A stretch of 64,000 nucleotides of DNA from Rhodopirellula halodulae (GTDB taxonomy: Bacteria; Planctomycetota; Planctomycetia; Pirellulales; Pirellulaceae), in assembly GCF_020966775.1 (NCBI RefSeq), contig NZ_JAJKFV010000029.1:2059372-2123371 (forward strand), in the 5' to 3' direction. The notes below the pieces were generated by a model, which worked only from the letters and a program-made list of their open reading frames with translations, searched no databases and had not been told where the DNA came from. Of this stretch, positions 20,701-32,700 are shown one piece after another. Within the stretch, counting starts at the first letter, position 1, and every line of letters begins with the position of its first letter. A program made the translations under genes and the position numbers.

Positions 20701-23700
20701 ATGGTGACCGTCGCCGCTTCGCTAGTCAGGCTGCCGTGACCAACACTATCGAGTGATTCACCTGGGAAGTTGCCCGCACCTGGAACTGGGATCTCCGAGA
20801 AGTCTTCCACGAAGTAGGTGAACAGGTCCGTTGTGTCGAATGGTGATTCTTCGTTGTAGTCCACGTTGGGTTCGTAAGAACCGCTTACGAATTCACCGCT
20901 GTCCGCGATGAACATGCCCGGGTTCATTGGGTCGGCGACCAGGCTGAACGTTAGCGTTAGAGTGCCATTCGCGGTCGTCAATGTTTGAACCGGAGCCAAG
21001 CCGGTGACTGCATCGTAAGTCAGCAAGCGTGCATCAACCGAAGCTCCCGCGGGATCCGGCAAGCCAATCTTGATGACTCGCAGATCTTGTGCGTCCTCGT
21101 CGAAGTCCGCCGGGAAATCGGCTGGTGGAGTGACCTCAAGTGCTGATCCGGAACCACCGAGGCGGAGCAAGTCGTCTTTGGAGAAGTTCTTGAATCCAAC
21201 GCCATCGCTCTTGGGATCTGGGTTCGCTCCACCGGTGACATCTGCGTCCTCTCGATATTCCAGCAGATCAAGTGACAGGTCGTTCGCTTGCGGCGTGTCG
21301 TTCACCGGCTTAATGAGGATGCGTACGGTCGCGGTGTGGCTGAGAGGGTCCGGCTCTTCCATCATTGATCCAGGCATCCCTTCGGGACCAAGATCAAACG
21401 TGATGCCACTGTCGGTCACCGTGTAGGTAAAGGAGTCTTCCCCGTAGGTATTCTGTGCCGGCGTGTAGACAATGTCGCCATTGCTGTCGATCGAAACCGT
21501 TCCACCAAGTGCACTGGTGGCACTCACTGCGGTCACGGTCAGTCCCGCGTCGTTGGTGTTGTCGTTCTCGTCAGCTGCCGAGTCGCCAGCTTCCTTGTCA
21601 TTTGCGATCAGATAGGCCTGAGGAATAACCAAAGTTTGGTCTTCGGTCGGAACAGGGACGGGAGCCACGGGATTCATCGGGTCGGGACCGATAAAGAATG
21701 CGTTCCAATCCGCGTTGTTTTCGCTGATCACGTCTTCCGCAGCGACAGGAGCGTCGTTCTTCGGTTTGACGTCGATCTCAGCCGTCGCGCGAGCGGTCAG
21801 CTTCGGTCCTGTCGAAGTGGTGTCGTCGGACGAATCCACCAAGTCTTGACCTGGGTTGATCAACTCGCCGTCGTCTTCGATCGTGAATTGGAAATCATCA
21901 CGCAACAGCGAGTTTCCGTTCGCGTTGTCCTGGTTCAGGTCGGTGTCAGCGAGATAATTGACATCCAGCAAGTAGCCCGTCGTCATATCCCAGTTGGGAA
22001 TGATCCGGCCGCGAGGAGTCTTGAATCCTTGGGTCGGAGTGGTCGTCGAGGAGGTAATGTCGGTCGTGACACCGCCCACCGTTGTGTGCAACGCAATCAC
22101 GTTGAACGTTTGGATGGATTCATCCCAAGGTGCCGACTGAGTGGAGCCATCGGGCAAGGTCAGCGTGAAGTCGCGGCTTTCGTCACCAAACGCACTGTCC
22201 TTCAACTGTTCGGCCGTGAAAGTCCGCTGCGTATCCTCCAGCGCCAGCAGCGTCAGATTCTCCACCGAAGGCACATCGTTGACGGGCTGGACATCGATCG
22301 TGACTGTTCCATAACCGATCGGGTTACCCATCACATCATTCACGGGACTAGCCGCACCAGTCGCTTGGTCATAGAGGCGATAGGTGAAGGTGTCGATGCC
22401 GGCGAAGTCTTCGACGGAGTCGTAGACAAACTCACCGGTCGATGGGTCCAAGGTCAACGTGCCGTAGGATGGACCATCGACAACCACCGCAGTGATCGGC
22501 ATGAATTGAGCCGCATCAAACGTGTCGTTGCCGAACACAGATGGATTCGATCCCAAGGTCGACGAATCCAAGACTTCGTCCTCGTCAACGATATAGCTGT
22601 CATTGACCGGTTGAGGCAAATCAACATTGACAATGCTGACTTGATAATCTTCCACCTCACCACCGATCACCAGTCCCGTCGGTGTCGCGTTGCCTTCTGG
22701 TGATAAGCGGAAACGAGCCCAGGTCACACCCTCGGTCGCATCATCTGGGGTGAAGATGGTGAAGGTGTTTTCGCCCGCTGTTACCGGCACCGAGTCTAGG
22801 ATCGTTTCTGTCGAGGCAGCGAAGACTCCATTGCCATCGAAATCAACCCATGCGTCAACAAAGCCGTCGGACGTTGCGTTGATAACGATCGTCGTTCCAC
22901 GTGGATCAGCCGGGTTGAGGTAGCCGGACACCTGGCTTGGATCGGTGAACGTCTCGTCTGATACCACCATTGGGTCGACGAAGACGTAGTGGTTGTTTGC
23001 TGCAAGTGGAGGGTTTGCACCCGGGGCACCTGCGGTTTGGAGTTGAGAAATTCCGATACCGTCTTCGTCATCAAATTTCGACAGAGTGATAGTGGCTGGA
23101 GTGCCCGCACCAGAATCGCTCGTTTGGAAGTCAAGCTCAACATCAGCACCAAAGTCGACGAAGACCTTTGCGATGGCATCGCTCAATGTCACGCCCAATT
23201 CGTCGGTTGTCCCCAAGGGATCAAATTGCACGGCGATGTTGTCACCCGACGGGGCAGTGCCTTCTAAGACGAATTCGAAGGTGGCTTGGTCACCGAGCAG
23301 TTCAGTGACTTGCAGGATATCGCCAGGAAGTGGCAACAGATCAATCCCGAGCGATTCCACACCAACGCCGACGGTGGTGATGGAGAACGTTCCAGGAGCG
23401 GCATTCGAAGTGAACGTGATGTTGCTTCGGTTGTCATCAAACTGGCCACTGGCCCGCCAAGATTCGGCTTCGTCGTCAATGCGTGAACCCAGACGCAAGT
23501 CGCCTTCATCGATCACCGCATGACGGGCACCATCGTTGACAATGTTGGTCCCGTAGCTCGCGGGGGCATCACCAAAGTCGAGCTGAACGGTGGGCAAGAT
23601 AATCGTGAAACGGGTGGTTCCATTTTGACGATTCGGACGCAGTAAGTTCCCTGCACGGTCCGCGATGAACGTGTTGTCTAGCCGGATTTCGTAGACGCTG

Positions 23701-26700
23701 CTTGGCTCCCACAAATTCGAAACTGGTGTCAGTCGCAATTCGCCAGAAGAAGCATTGAAACCGAGGGTGAAATCTTCTCCCTCTGTCAAGTCTCGTCCAT
23801 TGCGACGGACCACCACGCTTGCTGCGTTTACCGTTGCTGGATCGATTCCGGTGCCTTCGAATTTGGAGAAGATGTTCTCACCATCTGACAGCAAGATGGA
23901 GAATGCATCCAACACAGGATCAGTCAGTCGCAAATTGGTTGCGGTCGGATCCGTGTCTTGGCCGGCGTTGTCGTTGTCCGTCGGAATCAGTAGCGTCGCG
24001 AATGGGCGTCGACTGTCGACGCGATCAATTGCTCCAAGGTCGACGGTCCCTGCGGTGGTGCCACCCGAGTTGGCACGGACTTGACCCAGTGCGTCGCGAT
24101 CTGGGGTCAGTACGGGAGACGGTGGAATACCTAGCAGAGCTTTAAATTGCGAATGAAGCGAACGTTCGTTGGCATCTTCTGAATCATCCAAAGCAACGGA
24201 TCCCGCTGCCAAGTAGAAATTCGATTCAAGAATTGCTTGTGCGGGAGTGCCAGCAGCAAACAGTGTCGTGGCAGAGATAATGAAGTTGGTGCCCTGGGTG
24301 CCGTCGTCGCCGTTCCCGTGGAACAAATTGTTTTCGATTTCCGTTCCGGAATCTTCGTTGTTCGTGACAATTCCAACACCCAAGTCAGCAAAAATATTGT
24401 TCAGAACGATGGGACTAGCGTTGCTCGAGACGGTGAGTCCGGTGCCACTGCCATCACCAACGATCGTGTTGTTGATAATTCTCCCGTAGGGAAGAGGTTG
24501 TTGCGGATCAGTGCTATTTGGACCATCGAATTGAATTCCGTTGCCGCCGACAATCACGTTGTTGAGAATGACGACGCCCGGGACGAGCGATGTGCTGTCT
24601 TCGATCTCGAAGTTCTTGAGGGCGCCCGGATAGGTCACTCCATTTCCGTCGCCTTCTGTTCGGCCTGGTTGCACATGAACCCCGACCACGGATGAATCCC
24701 GGATGATGTTGCTCTCGAGGAGGAATACGCCTTGCGAGCGTTCGCGATTCTGGTCAGCGAGTAATAGGGTTCCGCCACTTTCCATCGTATGGCGAGCGTT
24801 CGTGTCGAACGTGTCGAGAATCACGATTGATCCGTTGTCGCCGAACGCATCGGCGTAATCACCACCTCCGACGCCATTCAGGTAGATAATGTCGTTTCGT
24901 TCGATAACATTGGCTTCGTTTCCACTCAAGCCATACAAAAAGCCTTCACCATAATCGGTGCGTCGAATCTCTAGTTGGTACTCACCATTCAATTGAGGTC
25001 GACGTGCCAATTCGGTCGCATCCAGGTTGGTTCTCGGATTGGCAGCGAGATTTGTGAAAGCGTTTGCAGCTGAATTGCTAGGTGCCGCGGTGACCATTTC
25101 CCCACGTTCCGCGAAACCAACAATGATATCGTCGACATAGAAGCCTTCTCGATTGTTGTCACGAGCAAGCGTGCTGTCGGGTTCGTCATAGATGCCATAT
25201 TCATCACCTTCCAGGTCATCCAATGAGTTACCAGTGGTGCTGAAACCGAAGCGGAGTTGAACGTTTGTGTCCCCGGCGAATGTCGACAGGTCAATTCGGG
25301 CCTGTCTCCAAAGGTTGCTGTTTTCGTGCAGTTCCTGGACGGTGCGTCTCGTTTGTGCCGCTGGGTTGACACTCGACGAATCATGAGGATTCGAAAGGTG
25401 CGAAAGGTGCTCAGGCAGTTCGGCGTCGTAGTCGCCATCGTCTGTCAGTGTGCTGTTGTTGGTCGCGACCAGTTCCCAGCCATTGCTTTGGTCGCTTCGA
25501 GCGTAGACACGCGCACTGTCACGGAAGGTCGGGTCTTCATCCGAGTCGACTCCGGCGGAATTCTGGGTTTCCAAGAAGTAGTTGAAGTACAACGTTGGAC
25601 GATCCTCTGAACTCACTCCGCTTAAATCGAACGTGCCAGAATCAAGCAGTCCTCGAGCACCTCCAGGGAGATCATATGAGTTGTTCAGCAAGGGGTTGCT
25701 GGACAAATCTGCATGCTGCACTTGGGTGATGCCGAACTGGTTATTGTCTCCAGCGGGATTGAGGTACTTGTTGGAGCCGTTCGCCGGCGTACTATCCCAA
25801 GTCTCCAGCCCAAAGTACCAACTGGCACCGCCATTCGCTTCGGTCGGGTCGTCGTCACCGGTTGCAAGATCGCCTGGGATCGCGTGCCGGGTCGTGTTTC
25901 CGGATCGGCTTCCGTCCGGTGCTTGGTTGACTCCATGCCCCGCGTCGCTGCCGCGTCGCATTGTCGGATGCCAAAGGTTGAAGTCCGACGGGCTAAAGGC
26001 GACACCCACGGCCGATCCGCTCAGGCTCTGCGTGTTGCCGTTAACATCACGAGTGATGGATATTGAATTCGCGTTGCCCGCAAAGATAGGAGCCGGAGTG
26101 TTTTTTGCTTCGAAACCTCCAACATCTGCTGTGCCCCTACCCAATGTGTCTTCGGGGTCAAACGCAAACAGTTCACCTGATGTCGTTGTAGCGAAAAGCA
26201 TACGACGATAACGACTGTCTTCCACGTTCTCGGGTCCGAGCGCCAATCCTGCGAAACTCACAGAAGAGTCTTGGTAGAGTATCGTCGCTTCACCGGTAGA
26301 TTCATTGATCGAGATGAATTCCCCATTTTCTGTCACGCCATATAGGTCGCTGGAGCCAAAACGAGAACTGAACGAAAGGCCGGTTACTCGGCCCATCGGT
26401 GTCCCAACACCAGGAGTGTTTATCGGAGTGGTATTAGCTACAGCCTGAGTTCCATTCGCTCCATCACTGTTGGCGCCGTTTCCACCCGCAATGACCGCGA
26501 TCACCATCTGGCTTACGTCATCGTGATTATTGATCAAGTCGACGATCTGCTGTGCAGAAGGACCACCCGTGGCTGGTGTCCCAACGATGTCCAACTCAAT
26601 GTTTATCACTGAAGCCGAACCATTGTGCATGTTGTTTGAGAACGAGGTGATTTCGGTGGTGCCGTCAACTACCCGTTGCAGGTTGATGACGATATTTCCA

Positions 26701-29700
26701 TTTTCACCTGGTAGCTTCGAACGCACGAGAATGTCCGTACGCTGCGCAGGATCTGCCGCATTCACGAATGAGAAGGTTGACGTGGATGTCGTTACCCCTG
26801 CCGGCTGAATTTCACCTTGGAAGCCATAGTCGGGGCCGTTCGCAGATGTACGTGGCGAGGCATCGCCATTTTCTCGACCCAGATAAAGTCGAGAGGTCGT
26901 GAAGTGGGTCGCACTCGTACCTGTGCCTCGTGTTGCCGTTTCTCTGACCGAATAGTAGGTCAAGTAATCAGGAACATTGTTCGTGGAACCAACACGCTCA
27001 AATGTCAATGCATCGACGTCGTCAGAATCCATGAACTCTTGAGCGCGAGCGCCATGGCTGCCAGCGTCATCGTCGATGGTCGATGTGTTTGGGGTGGGAC
27101 CAACACCTAGAATGCCATCGTTTTGACTGGCGATGATCGCCCCTGTGTTTGGATCGATTTCAACAAGCGTGCCGACCGATCCATCGTTTCCGTCAAGTCT
27201 TGCATAGCCAAACATGCGTCCATCGCTGCGAATCACAATGTCCTGAATGTCATTGTCGCCGGCATTGAGGTTGGTGTTGTTCGCGGGGAAGTAGTTCCGG
27301 TAAGCGTTTCCACCATTGAAAGGATCGGCCAGATAGAAGTTGTCGTCCGAACCATTCGACAACTGTGTCACACGATCGGTGATCATGAACAACGGAACAT
27401 CGCTCAGTGCCAATTCGCCAATGTGGGTTTCCAATTCGACAGTTGAGTCAATATTGAAGATGGCGGGTGTGGTCGGAAGGATCCGCACTTCCTCGTTAAT
27501 TGGGGTGTCGCGGTCGTCAGCGTTACTGGTGTATCCGCTGAAACCGATGTGGTCTTCGACGATTCGCTGAACTGAGTTGACGGGTTCGAGTCTGGTGAGA
27601 CGCGCATCTGGCCCGCCATTCGGATTGGCCGTGTAAAACTGAACGGCTGCCGATGTTGGAACCATCTGGTCACTCATCACGGCCACGTAATAAACGCTGC
27701 CGGGTGTCAAATTCACTGGACCGATGTAGGGGTCGCGGTCGCCAACGGTGCCTCTCGAAAGATCGTCCAAACCTCGTCCGTCAGCGGCACTTGGGTCGGG
27801 CCGGTCGTCGTCAATGTTTGATTCGCGGCCGATATAGATCAACTCATTGTTGCTGTTGAAGACAGCGATGGTGGAATCCAGTCCCGAGACTTGATCCGCG
27901 TAGTCGATGTCGAATACGAGAGCAATCGTCGATGCCTCTGGAGAAGGCTGTCCCATATGGGTCAAGTCGACTTCGTAGACGTCGACGTCCGCCGCGTTTC
28001 CAATTTCGCCCGCAATCGAGAGGGCCACGGAATCGCTTCGAAGCAGATTGATCAGTGCTTGTCCGCCACCGAATTCGGCCGCGGCATCGCCAGCTTCTGC
28101 TGCGTCACCTGTTAAAAAACTGTTGCTTGGAAGTCCTTGGACATCAATCGCGGTCGTTGCGTATCGAATGTCTGCGAAACGAACGGTTGATCCAGGGAAC
28201 TCGTCAATCTGCTGCATGCGGATCTGCAAGCGGTAACCGCCTGCTGTCACGCCTTCGAGCGATCGAACGCGAACAAAGTACTGTCCTGCACCAGTTCCTG
28301 GCAATTCGATCCGCATCCCAGGATCTTTGTGGTTCAACGTGTAGGTGTCTCCACCCAGGTTGAAGTTCTTTGTCAATGGATTCGCAGCAACGCTTCCGCT
28401 CGTGAACACATTGGGATCGGAACTCGCCGCCAATACGTTGCCAAGGTTGTCGATCAGTTCCACCACACCATTCAGCGATGAACCGGTTCGGTCGAGGTCG
28501 ATCCAGACTTCCGTGCCGCCTGTTGCTCCGAAGCTATAAACATCCACGTCATCCGGCGCATCGGGGCTGATGTACCCCATGACCTCAAATCCAAGTCGAC
28601 GATTCTCGTCGCCGCTCTTCATGTCGGGGGCTAGGGTGCCAAGGTCCTGGGCGCGGTTGCCACTTGGGCGATCGTTCAGTTCGTTGCCACTGGTCAACGC
28701 CGGTTCCAGCTCACCGATCAGTGCGACGTTTCGATCGTTGCTGAATTCATCGAAGACAAAGCCACGCCACGAGCCAGATGTGCCGTTGCTTTGTCCATTG
28801 TTTCCAGTGTCGAAAACGATGTCGCCCGACGGTGTGTACCCTGCGCCGACCGTGTCGTCGTTGATGTCGGTGATGATGACGGGATAGCCGGGTTGCCCGA
28901 TGACATGAATCGTTCCACCGATGCGGTCGTTGATGTCCAGTGGAGATCCAGTTGCCGTGAATCCCGAATCCGCACCGTTGACTTTCACGACCAGACTTTC
29001 CGAAACGCTGCTGAGCATTCGGATACCGCCGTAGGTCGACAAATTGCCACTGGACAGTTCGCCGTTGACCACATGAACGATGTCGGTGTCGTCCCAAATG
29101 ATTTCCGTTGTGATATTGGAATCGTTTAGGACGCTTGCCGCATTAAAATCTGGATCGTCAAATCCCGAGCCATCAAAGCGGTCGATCGGAGTTGTGTTGT
29201 TTCGGATGTCAAGGCCGTTGACCGCGTTGTTCTCGAGTTCGTTGATTCGAATGAGGGGACCGCGATTGTCGTCGAACTCTTTGAATTGATCGTTGAGTCC
29301 TGTTTGCCGGCCTGGATCGGCAAAGTACTCGTGTCGCAGCGCATTGACGTTGATGCTGATGGCAGGTCCAGCGTTGTCAGTGATTTCGTTTCCGATGATG
29401 GCGGGTTGAGCGCCACGCACGTAAATCGTCGCTGGGCTGTTGGCTCCGATGCCCGCACGAATCACGTTGGCGTCATCCGTGGGATCTTGCGGATCGTCAA
29501 CGAGATCTATCGGATGCCCATCAGCGTTCAGCGTGATTGAGCTATTCGCAATTCTCACGAGTGCTTGATGAACTTCGATGACATTGAAGTTCGATAGTCC
29601 GCCCGATACCCCGGGGACTTCGGCATCGCCACCACCATAAGAGATCAAGGCATGATCAATGCTACCTGAGGACGCTTCGCTGAAGATGATCCCAGCCCAA

Positions 29701-32700
29701 TCCCCTGGCGAACCGGTGCTCCCAGGATTGCGGTTGAGATCGAATGCCCCACTTCCACCGAAGCGATCATCCAGCACGGAGGTGAAGATGATCGGTTCAT
29801 TCTCTGTTCCTTCTGCGATCAGATTGGATTGACCACGCTCGGCTTCAATCCGGGACCCATCCAGTTTGATGATCATGCCTGGATCGATGACCAATCGACC
29901 AGATGGTCGGGCATGCAATACGCCGGCGATGATTTCTGGACCACCAGGATTTCCCTGAATGATCAGGCTTTCATTGATGATGTGCGGAATATCTGTGTCA
30001 TCGAAACGGCCAGAAACGGTCATCTTGTCGAGTACACGACCCGAACCATCGGTTTGGATGAAGACTAGCAGGCCGTTCGATCCATTGTCCTGTAGGTAGT
30101 TCCCCGAGATATCAGGACCGATTCGATTCAGAGAATCCTCAAAGCTGTCAGGTGTGGCCAACATGGCGACATCAGCACTTTCGGTGATGGTGCTGAAGGT
30201 TACCGTCGGCCTTGCATTGAGGATGTGAATAGGAGCAAAGTTTGACTCGACCGAATTCACAAAAACTTTGCCGCCGCCCTGTTTGATGTCGGCATAGTTG
30301 ATGGAGTTGAGGAAAATGCCACGGCTCTCAAGGTCGGAGTCATCGCGGATTACGATGCCCCCAAAGTCGCCGCTGGTTGGAGCAAAGGCATCATTGCCGT
30401 CGCTCTCGCCACCTGCCGTGTCGTCGTGGTAAGACCGCAAGTAGACCGGGATGGTTGGCGTTCCAAGCAATTGGATGGCTCCGCCGGATCGATTGGTGTC
30501 CGTACTTGCAACCGTTCCAATGTCGATGTTCGCCGCTCGCATTTTGAGAAGCACCCCCGCATCGATCATTACCGTGGTGTTGCGGGGAACGCGAAACTGC
30601 GCACCATCTTCTAAGACATTGGCATTGGGATCGACTCCAACCAAGTAAGGCGTCAATTCACCCAAGTCGTTCACCAATGGGTCATCGGTTGCAAAGGTTC
30701 CACTGACCCCTGAGTCGACTGCATTGCCGACGATTCGAATGACCTTGGGTGCCATCTCCAAGGAGGGGGCGTTGTCCAGAGATAAAGTGTTCTCTGCCGC
30801 GACCGAGAGTGTGCCGCCGGCGCTTGAAGCAATCGTCGTTCCTGCGACCGTATTGATTCGGCCCGCAATGATGGAAGCAGCATCGGCGGCATCGGTGGCA
30901 GTCGCCAAATTGATTGGGTTGGTGCCGGATGTCCCGAACGTGAATGTCAACGTGACGCCAGCGATGGCGACCGACAGTGTTTGCCCTGTTAGTTCGGCGA
31001 AGTTTGTTGCCGATAGATCCTCCACGACTACTTCGTCATCACGATTCTCGGCGTCTGCCAAAGCTGCGTCGATTGTGTCATAAGGAGTTGCCAGACTACC
31101 GTCACCGCCAGCGGCCGAAAGCTTGTCGACAAAGATCGTGTCTGGCGTATCGGTTGCCTGGAACCAGAACGAATACGTTCCACCGCTTTGCCCGTCCGCA
31201 TCGCCATCGATTGGGGTGCCGCTGACATCTCGAAGTTGTTGCCCAGCAACCAACGATGGTTCAAATGTCAGTTGCAGTCCATATTCACCAAAAGTTGAGC
31301 CGCCAAATCCACTGTCGGGGGACGCTGGGTTGTACTGGTCGTTGCCCGCACTGGAGACGCCGACGAAGTATTCTCCAGCTTCCAATTCAACGTCAACGTA
31401 GGAATCGCTGCCAAAGAAACTGTAGTTGCCAGCGATCTCGGTGGAGCGGTCCGGGTGTAGCGGATCTCGTTTGAATAGACGCAGATGAGTATTAAGGAGA
31501 CTCGGCGTCGATAGACGCTCGGCGAACGTTTCGATCTGGACCCGTCCTGGCGAATCGAGATTGAATCGGTAGACGTCTACATCCGTACTGACAGGAGGTG
31601 CAACTCGTTGGAGATAGACCAGATCAGCTTCACCCGGTTGCGTGTCAGAGATAGGGGCGATCCCCATCGTCGTGTGCTCTTCGTAGGTGTGCCCTAATCC
31701 CAACGCATGCCCTACCTCATGGAACATCGTTCCCGTAAAGCCATCTCCGAACGTGCTGATGTTGTCGAAATCTTCGAAGTCGAGAACGATTTGACGCGAG
31801 TTGGCTAGACCGGCAGTCCCATCAACTTCAGAAACCTCGTCTGGGTCCGCGGCACGCAAATCTCCACGCCCAATCGTCAAGGCTCCGCCTGTGTCCTGTT
31901 CAATGAATTCGTAGCCGAGTTGCTGGGCATAAATTTCCAAGATGCCCCGGGTAATTTCTTTTTGCTCAGGCGTGATCAGGTTTTGATAGATGTCGCCGAT
32001 CGCGTTGGCTGGAAATTGTGATGGGAATGAATAGGTCACCACTTTTTCAGAAAAAACGTTCGGAGCTTCTTCCTGAGTGCCAATCGCTGATGTCAACAGG
32101 TTCGGAAGCGGTGGAAACTGTGGGAACGGCGGTTGAAGATTTCCCGCTGCCGGCGAGTTCGGCTTGTAGTGATTCTGGACTTGGACGTTCCGGTGACTTG
32201 GGTAATCAAGTCCGCCTGGGTACCTTGGTTGAGGTACAAGAAATTGAGGTTCAATCTCGCCCGAGACCCGATAGATGCCTTTCGCTATATTCCCCGAAAG
32301 ATTGTCGATCTGAGTGGCTGTGTCCATCGAACTATTCAGGTCGTTCGATGCCGTGAACGCCGTTTGGAGAATAGGGGTGTCTTCACTGGTACCGACGTCC
32401 AAACGAAAGTTGCCATTGCTCAGAACTCCTGGCGCGAACGCCAGTTCGACACGGTTCTGGTTTGGGTAATAGGTAGCATCGATTGGATTCGCAGAGAAGG
32501 AACCGTCGTTCGCATTGATCAAACGATAGAAGTCTTCGTTTTCGGCGTCGTTTAAGTCGAGCCTTTGATCATCAAAATAGACATCGATCCGGTCACGAAG
32601 ATGTGTGAGCGAACCGTCACTGTTTCGCTCCACCGGTTGAGGGACGACGGCGACGACTTGTGCTGCGCGGTCCAGGGTGAAGGTGGAGGCGAAATCGACG

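Noticed and set aside
12744-22703. Long plus-strand frames opposite the giant gene (for example 15345-16337, 19215-20579 and 21636-22703)
   Set aside because: They are antisense to the giant gene, recur with its internal repeats and encode no recognisable domain. They are by-products of GC-biased codon use.
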